DNA of 64,000 nucleotides from Macrococcoides goetzii (GTDB taxonomy: Bacteria; Bacillota; Bacilli; Staphylococcales; Staphylococcaceae): positions 975,149 through 1,039,148 of the forward strand of contig NZ_MJBI02000001.1 in assembly GCF_002742385.2 (NCBI RefSeq). Direction: 5' to 3'. A program made the position numbers and the translations under genes. Positions within the stretch are counted from its first letter, which is position 1. Every line of letters starts with the position of its first letter. A model generated the notes under the pieces. It did no database searches, had not been told where the DNA came from, and saw nothing but the letters and a program-made list of their open reading frames with translations. Of the stretch, positions 17,699-26,409 are shown piece by piece.

Positions 17699-18688
17699 AT
17701 GAATAAAGAAAAAGATCATTATTTTGATAATGCAAGATTTTTATTAATTGTTTTAGTAGTTTTTGGTCATTTATTACGTTCTTTCATAAATGAAAGCCAT
17801 TTTTTACAAGCTTTATATATGTTTATCTATAGCTTTCACATGCCTGCTTTTGTATTGATTTCCGGTTACTTTGCTAAAGGCATTCATAAACCAGGGTATA
17901 TCAAAAAAGTAACTAAGAAGTTATTACTACCCTACATTATTTTTCAGAGTTTTTATGCTTTTTATTATTATTTTATCGATGACGTAAACACCGTAGATTT
18001 AAATCCATTTGATCCCCAATGGGCAATGTGGTTTCTACTCAGTTTATTTTCATGGCAGGTCATGCTTTTTATCGTAAAAGATATAAATCCATGGGTTACG
18101 CTTATTGTTTCATTCATCATTGGAATAATCGTCGGATACTTACCATTTATTAATAATACATTAAGTTTATCAAGAACATTTGTTTTCTTTCCTTTGTTTT
18201 TAATTGGGTATTATGCGCAACCAGAACAATTTAAATATATTAGAAATAAGAAGTATATTCCAGTTTCTATATTCATGTTGACGATTGTTTTTATTTTCTA
18301 TATGTTAACAGACTTTAATTTTGAGTGGCTATTCGGAAGTAAACCATATGTTAAACTTGAACATGAAGCTTCTGATCTGTACAGTGGCATAAAACGTGCC
18401 ATTATTTATGTAATCATTCTAATTAGTACTGCAAGCTTTTTAAATGTTGTACCGAACCGTAAACTCCCTCTAACGTATATTGGTTCAAGAACCATGTTTA
18501 TTTATCTCTTACATGGCATGTTTATTGGATTGTTCAGAGCAAATAATTGGGGGAAATATTTTAATGATCATGTGGCTTCAATATTAATCTTTATGATTCT
18601 TGTTACCATCTTCTTAGTTTATACACTTAGTATGAATGCTACTAAAAAGATAACTTCACCAGTTGTAGAAATAAAAAAACCTCATTAG
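17699..18688 (+). CDS. Acyltransferase-3 family membrane protein
   Basis: A 329-residue integral membrane protein with about ten hydrophobic segments. It opens with HYFDNARFLLIVLVVFGH, the Arg and His-containing signature of acyltransferase family 3 (OatA, WecH, fucose 4-O-acetylase-like), and includes YSFHMPAFVLISGYF with the second conserved His. These proteins carry acyl groups from cytoplasmic acyl-CoA across the membrane to sugars or wall glycans. It lacks the extracellular SGNH domain of OatA, so it could act with the separate secreted SGNH protein at 7870-8787; that pairing is inference. RBS AAGGAG lies 7 bp before the ATG. It may share regulation with the divergent MarR gene. Confidence 0.8.
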   Translation: MNKEKDHYFDNARFLLIVLVVFGHLLRSFINESHFLQALYMFIYSFHMPAFVLISGYFAKGIHKPGYIKKVTKKLLLPYIIFQSFYAFYYYFIDDVNTVDLNPFDPQWAMWFLLSLFSWQVMLFIVKDINPWVTLIVSFIIGIIVGYLPFINNTLSLSRTFVFFPLFLIGYYAQPEQFKYIRNKKYIPVSIFMLTIVFIFYMLTDFNFEWLFGSKPYVKLEHEASDLYSGIKRAIIYVIILISTASFLNVVPNRKLPLTYIGSRTMFIYLLHGMFIGLFRANNWGKYFNDHVASILIFMILVTIFLVYTLSMNATKKITSPVVEIKKPH

Positions 18689-18697
18689 AGTTTTTTT
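18673..18697 (+). terminator. Weak terminator after the acyltransferase-3 gene
   Basis: An A-run, short CTC/GAG stem with ATTA loop, and a seven-T run. It overlaps the stop codon. Confidence 0.4.
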
Positions 18698-18843
18698 AAT
18701 TTTGTAAATTTTATTTGAATTACTTTTATTTAATATTTTCTATTTGTGAAGAAATATGTATAATTGTTATAAGAGAGCACAAATATGTCTGATATAAATA
18801 AAATTACATATTGCTTTTAAATATGAATTTAAGGAGATTTTTT

Positions 18844-20427
18844 ATGCGTTTACTTTGGCAAACACCAGAAGACAGAATTGCACTTTTAAAAGACCTTGTT
18901 AAACATGACAGCATCACAAATACTGAAGGTGAAGTCAACTTTCCTTTTTATATTAAACAGACACTTAAACAATTAGATTATTTTAAACAGCATGATTCTC
19001 ATATTAAATTAATTGAGACGAATGATCACAAGAATGCTGTAGCTGCAATGTATCGTTCACATGTAACAGATGATACAGTGATTATTATGAGCCACTATGA
19101 CACTGTTGATACAAATGATTATGGATCATTTGAAGCATATGCATTCGATAGTGATGCGTTAGCAAAATCATTTGCTAGTAACCTTAATGAATTTAATGAG
19201 TATCATCAATCTGATATATTATCAAATCAGTATTTATTTGGACGTGGCATCATGGATATGAAATCTGGATTAATGATGCATTTAAGCTTACTTGAAAAAG
19301 CAATCCATGAAGAATGGCCAATTAATATCATTTTATTAACTGTTCCTGACGAAGAAGTAAATTCATCGGGTATGAGATGTGCTGTTTCTGAACTATCAGA
19401 ATTTATTGAACAGGAAAACTTAAAATTATTGCTTATCATGAATGGTGAGCCTGCATTTAGTCAATATCCACATGATGATAATTATTATATTTATAATGGT
19501 AGCATCGGTAAAGTGATGCCATCTGTATTTGTTTATGGAAAAGAAACACATGTTGGAGAACCATTAAATGGCCTTAGTGCTAACTATTTAATAAGTCGTA
19601 TCAATTCTGAATTAGAATATAATACACAATTTCTTGAACGATATAAAAACGAAGAAACACCTTTACCTGTTAGTCTTTATATGAAAGATCTAAAAGAAGA
19701 TTACAATGTTCAGACACCTTTTATGGCATCAAGTTACTACAACGTGTTCTTATTTGAACAAAGTGCAGCACATGTCTTCAAACTGTTTAATCAAATCGTA
19801 GAACGTACTGTTGCAGAATGTTCTCGTGACTTAGGATTAGTATTTGAAACATCACCAAAAATAAAAGTAATAACTTTTGAAGCATTAATTAAATCAATGA
19901 AAAAGAAACATGGTCATGAAACTATCCATAATATTATCAGTAATATAGAACAAACAGATAATCGACTATATGCTCAAACAGTTATTAAAGACTTATTGCT
20001 TTTAGATAACAGTAATGACTATACGGTTGTAACTTATTTCAATGCACCATACTATCCTTCAGTTAATAGCAGTCAAGATAAATTAATAAAATTAATTACA
20101 AAATATGCGATTAAACAAATGAAGAAACAGTTTAATCGTGATACAACAAAAATTCATTACTTTAACGGTATTTCAGATTTAAGTTATGTTAACTATACAC
20201 ACGATGATAGTGATACTAATATATTTGCTGATAATACACCTGGTTTCAAAACACATTACGATATACCTTTTTCAGCTATGAAAAAATTAAAAGCACCAGT
20301 AATTAATATCGGTGCTTTTGGGAAAGATGCGCATCAGTTAACTGAGCGTATTCATATTAAAAGTGTATCTGAAGAAGTACCTTTTGTATTAAATAAAATT
20401 TTCCACAAATTTTTTATCGACAAATAA
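18844..20427 (+). CDS. RocB-like M20-family metallopeptidase
   Basis: A 527-residue cytoplasmic zinc-peptidase-fold protein. The start was moved to 18844, where AAGGAG is well placed; the longer frame would contain that site. Metal-ligand motifs of family M20 are visible: MSHYDTVD (His and catalytic Asp), GRGIMDMKSG (bridging Asp), VPDEEVNSSG (catalytic and ligand Glu). It resembles Bacillus RocB, linked to arginine use, by overall length and layout, but no arginine genes are nearby. Substrate is likely a small peptide or acylated amino acid. The gene is single, and its terminator lies inside the 3' end of the convergent comK-like gene. Confidence 0.78.
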   Translation: MRLLWQTPEDRIALLKDLVKHDSITNTEGEVNFPFYIKQTLKQLDYFKQHDSHIKLIETNDHKNAVAAMYRSHVTDDTVIIMSHYDTVDTNDYGSFEAYAFDSDALAKSFASNLNEFNEYHQSDILSNQYLFGRGIMDMKSGLMMHLSLLEKAIHEEWPINIILLTVPDEEVNSSGMRCAVSELSEFIEQENLKLLLIMNGEPAFSQYPHDDNYYIYNGSIGKVMPSVFVYGKETHVGEPLNGLSANYLISRINSELEYNTQFLERYKNEETPLPVSLYMKDLKEDYNVQTPFMASSYYNVFLFEQSAAHVFKLFNQIVERTVAECSRDLGLVFETSPKIKVITFEALIKSMKKKHGHETIHNIISNIEQTDNRLYAQTVIKDLLLLDNSNDYTVVTYFNAPYYPSVNSSQDKLIKLITKYAIKQMKKQFNRDTTKIHYFNGISDLSYVNYTHDDSDTNIFADNTPGFKTHYDIPFSAMKKLKAPVINIGAFGKDAHQLTERIHIKSVSEEVPFVLNKIFHKFFIDK

Positions 20428-20456
20428 TAAAGTCATTATAATCCTTAAAAACATTT

Positions 20457-20936
20457 CTAACGGTAGTTGCTTAAGTGCAATTGCCGTTTTATTATTTTGG
20501 ATTGTAAGTCTGCGAGTAACAGTGCCTTTTGATGTTGCTTATGTATAAAATTTATATTTTGAGGCACAATCAATTCCATGTTATTTATAAAAAATATTCT
20601 TGTCTGCTCCTTCTTACCTTCAAAATGATAGATCATCTGATGTTGTATAAATAATTGAAAATGCGTTTTTGTCTGATGTATTGGATAATACATCCATTGA
20701 ATAGATGGTTCAATAATAATTGGAAGATGATGCATATGTTTAGTTAATACTTTTGCAGACTGTCTACGGGTTTTGATATTACTTCCGAAGAAAATTAATG
20801 TTTGATCCAATAACTTTTCTGGTCTTTCATCAACAGTTCTAACTTCCCCGCAAAAGGAATATATTTGAGTCTTTCCTTCTGCTTCCGGACTTTGATAAAT
20901 ACACATATCAGTTGCACAAAGCGGCATTTCTAACAT
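20457..20936 (-). CDS. comK: ComK-like competence transcription factor
   Basis: A 159-residue protein; the ATG at 20936 follows AGAGGTG. Family features are the small start domain, YSFCGEVRTVDERPEKLLD, the lysine/serine stretch RRQSAKVLTKHMHHLPIIIE, and SIQWMYYPIHQT in place of the ComK core sequence. ComK binds AT-rich boxes and activates DNA-uptake genes in Bacillus; staphylococcal ComK homologues act with a sigma factor. The gene is divergent from the small sigma factor gene, sharing a 217-bp region, and coiA and the adaptor mecA, which in Bacillus degrades ComK, are in the same window. Similarity to Bacillus ComK is moderate, so confidence in the exact role is limited. Confidence 0.7.
   Translation of the reverse strand: MLEMPLCATDMCIYQSPEAEGKTQIYSFCGEVRTVDERPEKLLDQTLIFFGSNIKTRRQSAKVLTKHMHHLPIIIEPSIQWMYYPIHQTKTHFQLFIQHQMIYHFEGKKEQTRIFFINNMELIVPQNINFIHKQHQKALLLADLQSKIIKRQLHLSNYR
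20459..20491 (+). terminator. Terminator of the RocB-like gene, nested in the comK-like 3' end
   Basis: A 12-bp stem with two G-U pairs, AACGGTAGTTGC and GCAATTGCCGTT, followed by TTTT. It doubles as the last codons of the convergent comK-like gene. Confidence 0.65.
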
Positions 20937-21153
20937 AATATTCACCTCTTATCAAATTATCAATTCCTCATTATTATAAATAAATCTATCTAAATACTTC
21001 ACTTTTTAATCAATTTTTGACAATAAAACTATATTTTTTTAATAAACTGAACAATTTTTATTGAAATGTTAATTTTTAATTAACAAAAATTTTGAATATA
21101 CTTACTTCATCCGGAAATAAAAATAGAATATCTAGATATTCAATGGGGAAAAT

Positions 21154-21627
21154 ATGTTTGAAGAAACAAAGGATAAATATGAAAAATTAATCTTTCACCT
21201 CATTCATAAATATCAATTAACTTATGACTTTGATGAGTTTTATCAAATGGCATTAATAAAACTTTGGGAATTAGATCAATCTTATGATTCCAACAAAACA
21301 TCTAATAAAGATCACTATATCTATACAAAACTCAAATTTTTCTTTATCGATGAAATTAGAAAATTATCTAAAAGAAATGAACGGTTTATCTTAATGAGTG
21401 ACGATATTATGAATCATAGTAATCATTTCTATGATTCATATGATCATTTGACATTAAAAGAAATAAAAAATTATTTAAATCGTGAAGAATATCAGTGGCT
21501 AACGTTATTTTTGAAAGGTCATTCAATGAAGGAAATAGCAGATGATATGAAGGTTAGTGTGTCTACAATAAAAAAATATAAGAAGAACGCACAAAAGAAG
21601 TTAACTTTCTTTTATCACAATCATTAA
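21154..21627 (+). CDS. Small sigma-70 family sigma factor (SigS-like)
   Basis: A 157-residue protein with sigma region 2 (about 1-75: FDEFYQMALIKLWELD, then KLKFFFIDEIRKLSKR for -10 recognition) and region 4 (about 105-152: MKEIADDMKVSVSTIKKY, helix-turn-helix for the -35). No region 3, as in ECF-type and SigH/ComX-like factors. Layout, length and wording are close to staphylococcal SigS as I recall it. No anti-sigma gene follows. Divergent orientation to the comK-like gene suggests a joint regulatory module for stress response or competence. RBS GGGGAA precedes the ATG. Confidence 0.75.
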   Translation: MFEETKDKYEKLIFHLIHKYQLTYDFDEFYQMALIKLWELDQSYDSNKTSNKDHYIYTKLKFFFIDEIRKLSKRNERFILMSDDIMNHSNHFYDSYDHLTLKEIKNYLNREEYQWLTLFLKGHSMKEIADDMKVSVSTIKKYKKNAQKKLTFFYHNH

Positions 21628-21672
21628 AATGGTCTTCATTAAAAAATCTCTTGAATATTCAATAAATTTTTA

Positions 21673-21701
21673 TGTTCAATATGTATCAAATTTAGTATAA
21701 T
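21673..21701 (+). promoter_or_regulatory. Predicted promoter for the YkvS-like gene
   Basis: TGTTCA at 21673-21678 and TATAAT at 21696-21701, spacer 17 bp, 33 bp before the ATG at 21734. A 12-bp palindrome, TTGAATATTCAA, lies just upstream at 21651-21662 and could bind a dimeric regulator. Confidence 0.5.
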
Positions 21702-21733
21702 AGCAATTAGCATGTTTTTAAGGAGGAAAAATT

Positions 21734-21913
21734 ATGGCAGCTAAAGTTGGAGATATTATTGAGTTTCACGAAGGAAAACAAGGTATCGTTGAGAAAGTTA
21801 ATGAGAATTCAGTGATTGTGGATTGTACGATTATGGAAAACTTCGAGAAATTAGAAATCCCTGAGAAAACTGTTATTAACCATAAACGTTATACAATCAT
21901 TTCAGAGGCATAA
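21734..21913 (+). CDS. YkvS/DUF2187-family small protein
   Basis: A 59-residue protein with an excellent RBS (AGGAGG, 9 bp before ATG). The sequence opens MAAKVGDIIEFHEGKQGIVE and continues with KVNENSVIVDCTIM, which matches the small Bacillus YkvS / staphylococcal DUF2187 family as I remember it, a likely SH3-like beta-barrel. No function is known. It is followed after 4 bp by the CPBP-like membrane protein gene, so the two are probably co-transcribed. Confidence 0.75.
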   Translation: MAAKVGDIIEFHEGKQGIVEKVNENSVIVDCTIMENFEKLEIPEKTVINHKRYTIISEA

Positions 21914-21917
21914 AATA

Positions 21918-22517
21918 ATGAGTATGATAAAAAAGCCTGTCTATGGTTTTTTAATTTTATTTACTATCTTTCACATTATATTGTTCGGAATGAGAAGTGA
22001 ACATCAAGTGTTCTGGCATTTATATACTGGATTAATGTTATTCTCTTCTATCGGATATATCTTCTATGAACGCAATATTCATTCTAAGCGTTTATTAGAT
22101 GCGATCATTACAGGTATTCTTGCAAGTTTTGTAATCGTTATTTTACATACCATCCTATCTTTCATAATGAAAGATATTACTTACTTTCATTTATTAAAAG
22201 TGATTGTTGGGCTTGGTGTTTATGTAAAATGGCAGCTAATAATAACATTAATTATATCTATACCTTTACAGGAACTGTTCTTTCGTAATATGTTGCAAAA
22301 TTATCTCGATGATCGATTTAATCAGTTTGTATCAGCTTGTATCGTCAGTTTATGTGTAACAAGCTTGTTTATGTATTCCTTAAGTATTGAGTTATTGCTT
22401 TTTATCTTTTTAACTCAATTTATTCTAGCTCTAAGCTATCATAATACGAAACGTTTGATTACACCTATTTTAGGTCAAATACTTGCTGTAATATTATTAA
22501 TGCTCATCTATAGTTAA
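21918..22517 (+). CDS. CPBP-family-like intramembrane protein
   Basis: A 199-residue protein with about six to seven transmembrane helices. IPLQELFFRNMLQNYL fits motif 1 of CPBP (CAAX protease/bacteriocin-immunity) membrane proteins, EExxxR, but the first Glu is Gln. The following helix motifs (FxxxH and HxxxN) are not clear, so peptidase activity is uncertain. It starts 4 bp after the YkvS-like gene with only a weak RBS, suggesting translational coupling, and ends at a bidirectional terminator. Roles of relatives include bacteriocin self-immunity and membrane protein processing. Confidence 0.55.
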   Translation: MSMIKKPVYGFLILFTIFHIILFGMRSEHQVFWHLYTGLMLFSSIGYIFYERNIHSKRLLDAIITGILASFVIVILHTILSFIMKDITYFHLLKVIVGLGVYVKWQLIITLIISIPLQELFFRNMLQNYLDDRFNQFVSACIVSLCVTSLFMYSLSIELLLFIFLTQFILALSYHNTKRLITPILGQILAVILLMLIYS

Positions 22518-22544
22518 AAAATCCTTAGTCACTAAGGATTTTTT
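22516..22544. terminator. Bidirectional terminator between convergent genes
   Basis: A perfect palindrome of two 14-nt arms (AAAAAATCCTTAGT) around a single C, flanked by A and T runs. It serves both the CPBP-like gene and the minus-strand metallophosphoesterase-like gene. Confidence 0.82.
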
Positions 22545-23394
22545 TCTTTCTGACAAGTGAATATTCTTTTTCTTCATAATAAGTAGATTCCTTTAACAAA
22601 TAATCTTCTTCATATCTTGAAATATCTATAAATTCATATGAACATCCTTTGTTCTCAAAAGAGTCTGTACGCTCTTTAAACATCAATTTTATATGTAATA
22701 GCGATGAACTTTCCGGTAAATGAATGATTTCTGTGTATTCATGTGCAATACCCTGTTCTTTATTATTTGTCAGTAATAAATGAACACCTTCAACACATAA
22801 AATTTCTTCTTCTGTAATTAAATCTGTGATTTGTCCATTATGTAATGCAATGACATAATCTGGACTCTCATTATCGTACATATATCTCATCCAAGTCTTA
22901 ATCGATGCCATAGGATTGGATACAATCATTGTTTCATGTTCTAATTGTACTGCTTCTGATAAAGCAATCACACCTATTTTAATACCTTTATATTGGTGAA
23001 TGATATACGGAGTATTAAAATATGGCTCTTTCGTAGATTTATTTAATATATTACATGATAAAAATGGAAATTCACTCATCGCATGTGCTCTGCTAAAATA
23101 GTTAAAGCCTAAAGAAAAGTCTTTAATTGTAATATTAGTTGCATTAAATTTCAGGAGATTCATAAGTGTTATTAATGGAATACGTTTATATTCTTTTAAA
23201 CCTGCATAATATTCACTTTCTGCAGAACCAGTGATAAGCTGACCATTATTAATTAACAGAACTTGTCCACTTTGCCTAGCTAATTTTATGTAAGTTGCTG
23301 CTTTAAATATATTAAATGCATTATTTTCATGAAACATTGCACCTTTGATGTTATTTGTTGTTATAATATGTATATTAATTAATCCTTTTTTCAT
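22525..23394 (-). CDS. Degenerate 5'-nucleotidase-type metallophosphoesterase (probable pseudoenzyme)
   Basis: The ATG at 23394 was chosen because AGAGGTG precedes it; the longer frame runs into the divergent kinase promoter. The 289-residue protein follows the N-terminal domain of CpdB/YfkN-type 5'-nucleotidases, but the metal ligands are replaced. The TND-x-HG motif reads TNNIKG, the DxGD motif reads NNGQ, GNHEFD is replaced by a sequence like SLGFNY, and the GHTH motif reads LTNNKE. The structural landmarks between them (FPFLSCNIL, GIKIGVIAL, DYVIALHNG) are kept, so the fold is under selection although catalysis is not. There is no signal peptide, and the usual C-terminal substrate domain is absent. 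It is divergent from the histidine kinase by 64 bp. A regulatory or binding role is inferred. Confidence 0.68.
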   Translation of the reverse strand: MKKGLINIHIITTNNIKGAMFHENNAFNIFKAATYIKLARQSGQVLLINNGQLITGSAESEYYAGLKEYKRIPLITLMNLLKFNATNITIKDFSLGFNYFSRAHAMSEFPFLSCNILNKSTKEPYFNTPYIIHQYKGIKIGVIALSEAVQLEHETMIVSNPMASIKTWMRYMYDNESPDYVIALHNGQITDLITEEEILCVEGVHLLLTNNKEQGIAHEYTEIIHLPESSSLLHIKLMFKERTDSFENKGCSYEFIDISRYEEDYLLKESTYYEEKEYSLVRKKKILSD

Positions 23395-23458
23395 GCTTTC
23401 ACCTCTTTGTGATATTATAGCATGATTTTTAATATGACTTTTAAAACTGGAGAAATAT

Positions 23459-24976
23459 ATGAATAATATCAAAAAATACGTCATTTATAATATCATAATT
23501 ACATTGTTATTTTCAGCATTATTCTGGTATTTATTAGCGCATAACGAAGAAATACATCTTCGTGAAAACATAAAAAAATCTATCGGAATTCATACGGAAC
23601 AGGTTGATTCTTTTTTTAGTGAAACAACTTCTGCAGTTGAAAATGTTGCTACTACAGTTATTTATGAAAAAGATAAAGTAAATATTGATAAAAAGATACA
23701 AGTGCTTAAAAATCGTGACCACCGTATCATTAATATCTATGTTCTAGATCATAAAGCGACAGTTATCAATTCAAATTCTGAAGCAATGATTGGTAAAAAA
23801 ATAGAATCCATGAAATTCTTCAATCATATCGAAAAAAGAACTTTAAATAATGTGGCGATTAGTGACGTTCGTAAAAATAATATGAATAAGAATGTCGTTT
23901 ACATTACAAAAAATATTACCGACGAAAAAACAAGTAATCTTGTCGTTGCAGAAATTGATATTAATACAATTGGTACAGTCATTGATTCTCTTCAAAAAGA
24001 TAATACTGTAACGATTACAGACTTTAATGATCATATCATTTTTCAGTCAAATCACCCTATATTCACTAATATAAAAGAATCACAGAAATTTTTAAAAGTT
24101 GATTGGAATCTTACAATCAATTCAAATAAGAATATTTATCGTGAAGTATTTGAAAAAGTTCTACTTGCAGCATTAGTATTTTCATTACTTATTGCAACCT
24201 TACAACTTTTTTATCATAGCTATAAAGCACAGAAAGAAAGTGAATTATTACTTGCAGATATTAATTCTCAAAAGAAAGAATTGATAGGGCAACTTGCAGC
24301 TAATACTGCACATGAAATAAAGAATCCATTAACATCGATTAAAGGGTTTGTAGATTTACTGGAAATGCAATATGATGCTAAACATGAAAACCAATATTTT
24401 AAAATTGTAAAAGCAGAATTAGAACGTATCAATTTAATCGTAGGACAATTCTTATTACTCGGAAAGCCTACAAAACTTGATGTAGAAATAGTAGATTTAA
24501 GAGATATTGTGAGAGAGACACTAACATTTCTAGAATATGACTTATCGATGAATAATATTCGAACGATAAAAAGCTATACCGATCATCAAACGCTTGTTCA
24601 TGTGGCTGTCGACCAATTTAAACAAATTATCATCAATCTTATTCAAAACGCCAAAGATGCAATGGTAGAACATAAACAAGGTATCATTGAAATCAAGGTG
24701 GATCACACACAGGATCAAGCTATTCTTTCAATACGAGATAATGGATGTGGCATGAATGAGGAAGTGATAAAACAGATATTTAATCCTTTCTTCACAACTA
24801 AAATCACTGGTACGGGCCTTGGATTACCAGTCTCTAAAAGTATCATCGATGCAAATAACGGTGAAATTGAAGTAATCAGTAAAATAGATATCGGTACAAC
24901 ATTTATTATTAAACTGCCACTTATCTCTATTCCATCTGAATATGATCAAAATAATAATAAACTAAAAAAAGACTAG
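23459..24976 (+). CDS. Orphan sensor histidine kinase
   Basis: A 505-residue membrane kinase. Transmembrane helices at about 8-28 and 228-250 enclose a ~200-residue extracellular sensor region, probably of the dCache/PDC type. The transmitter follows: H-box AHEIKNPLTSIKGF with the phospho-accepting His at about 279, N-box IINLIQNAKDAM, G1 DNGCGM, F-box FNPFFTTK and G2 GTGLGLPVS. Overall it resembles Bacillus KinB-type or sporulation-like kinases. No response regulator is encoded in the window, so its partner is elsewhere. It shares a 64-bp divergent promoter region with the degenerate phosphoesterase gene. RBS GGAGA precedes the ATG. Confidence 0.88.
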   Translation: MNNIKKYVIYNIIITLLFSALFWYLLAHNEEIHLRENIKKSIGIHTEQVDSFFSETTSAVENVATTVIYEKDKVNIDKKIQVLKNRDHRIINIYVLDHKATVINSNSEAMIGKKIESMKFFNHIEKRTLNNVAISDVRKNNMNKNVVYITKNITDEKTSNLVVAEIDINTIGTVIDSLQKDNTVTITDFNDHIIFQSNHPIFTNIKESQKFLKVDWNLTINSNKNIYREVFEKVLLAALVFSLLIATLQLFYHSYKAQKESELLLADINSQKKELIGQLAANTAHEIKNPLTSIKGFVDLLEMQYDAKHENQYFKIVKAELERINLIVGQFLLLGKPTKLDVEIVDLRDIVRETLTFLEYDLSMNNIRTIKSYTDHQTLVHVAVDQFKQIIINLIQNAKDAMVEHKQGIIEIKVDHTQDQAILSIRDNGCGMNEEVIKQIFNPFFTTKITGTGLGLPVSKSIIDANNGEIEVISKIDIGTTFIIKLPLISIPSEYDQNNNKLKKD

Positions 24977-24995
24977 CAAACAAATGCTAGTTTTT
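24972..24995. terminator. Bidirectional terminator between kinase and K+ transporter genes
   Basis: A 7-bp stem ACTAGCA/TGCTAGT with a 6-nt loop, A-run to the left and T-run to the right. It overlaps the kinase stop codon. Confidence 0.72.
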
Positions 24996-25033
24996 CTTAC
25001 TATCAAAACATTTTCTCTTTATATTAAATATTA

Positions 25034-26377
25034 TTATCCAATCATAATTCTTTCTTTCGGATATCTATATTTTTCAGGTTCTGCTTTACCACCAAGCATT
25101 ATAATAAATGAGATTAATCCAACACGACCTATAAACATCAATGCCATAATGACGAGCTTACTACCACTTGTTAAATCTCCGGTTATACCAAGTGATAAAC
25201 CGCAAGTTCCAAAAGCACTCATCACTTCGAAGAAAATCGACAGTAAATCGAATTTATCATTTTCAAAGAATAGAATAAATAATAACCCTGCAAAACAGAT
25301 AATAGTAGCAAGTACCATTACAGCAAAAGTTCTTTGAATATCAATGGGATCAATTTCTTTATTGAATACTTTAATGTTCGTTCTACCATTACTATAATTC
25401 AGTAAAAACAAAATTAGTATCGCAAATGTAGTTGTTCTAATACCTCCACCTACTGAACTTGGACTAGAACCGATAAACATGAGTCCCCCCATAAAAAAAC
25501 GTGTGGCCTCTGTTAATTGATTTAAATCTATCGTCGTAAGACCCGCACTTCTAGTTGTTGAAGATTGAAATAACGCATAAAAAAGACCTTTATGCCATGA
25601 AATATTTTTAAAAGCGTTATTATACTCAAATAAATAAATAACAACTGTTCCAACAACAAATAATAGAAAATATGTACTAATCGTTAGTTTCGCGAATAAA
25701 CTAAACCTGAAATTTGGAATTTTGTTTGTTAAATAAGTTTTTATTTCAATGATAACAGGAAATCCAATTGCACCTAATACAATTAAAAACATTGTTATCG
25801 TCTGGACAAAGTAATCATCTGAATAACTATTAAGAGAATCGCCTGTTATATCTAAACCACCATTTGTAGTTGCAGAAACCGATGCGAATAACCCATGGAA
25901 TAGCGCATCTTTGATAGAATTCATATCTTTATAGAAATAAAATGCTAAAAATAAGGCGCCCAGTATTTCTATAAACAACATCGCCTTCACAATTTCAAGA
26001 ATCATTGTTACAACGCCAGACATCTTATTTTGATTATGATCCACCATTATTAGTTGTCTTTCACGCATCCCAATCTTCTTACCAAGAATAACCCATAACA
26101 AAGTACCCATCGCCATAACACCAATACCACCAAGATTAAGGATGACAAGGATGACACACTGACCAAAAGTCGAATAGGTTTCTGCAATAGACACGGGTGA
26201 CAAGCCTGTTACACTGACACCAGACACTGCAACAAATAATGAATCAATGTAACTAATATCAACGTTTGGTTGATGTACGTATGGCATACGGAGCAACAAG
26301 AAAGAAATGAATATTGCTACAAGGTAATAAAGCACAATACCTTGTTGCGGCGTTAACTTTTGGAATAACCTGTTCAT
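25034..26377 (-). CDS. ktrB: TrkH/KtrB-family potassium uptake channel subunit
   Basis: A 447-residue membrane protein with the four-fold M1-P-M2 plan of the Ktr/Trk family. Each pore loop keeps its selectivity-filter Gly: VSGVSVTGLSP, SVSATTNGGLD, TRSAGLTTID and SAFGTCGLSLG. Length matches KtrB/KtrD. It should take up K+ with a cytoplasmic RCK subunit (KtrA-type), which is not in the window, so ktrD is an equally possible name. It lies 32 bp downstream of the HtrA-like gene on the same strand and may be co-transcribed, an arrangement I recall from S. aureus. Confidence 0.85.
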   Translation of the reverse strand: MNRLFQKLTPQQGIVLYYLVAIFISFLLLRMPYVHQPNVDISYIDSLFVAVSGVSVTGLSPVSIAETYSTFGQCVILVILNLGGIGVMAMGTLLWVILGKKIGMRERQLIMVDHNQNKMSGVVTMILEIVKAMLFIEILGALFLAFYFYKDMNSIKDALFHGLFASVSATTNGGLDITGDSLNSYSDDYFVQTITMFLIVLGAIGFPVIIEIKTYLTNKIPNFRFSLFAKLTISTYFLLFVVGTVVIYLFEYNNAFKNISWHKGLFYALFQSSTTRSAGLTTIDLNQLTEATRFFMGGLMFIGSSPSSVGGGIRTTTFAILILFLLNYSNGRTNIKVFNKEIDPIDIQRTFAVMVLATIICFAGLLFILFFENDKFDLLSIFFEVMSAFGTCGLSLGITGDLTSGSKLVIMALMFIGRVGLISFIIMLGGKAEPEKYRYPKERIMIG

Positions 26378-26409
26378 TATTTCACTTCTTTCTTAAATCA
26401 ATGTAGATT

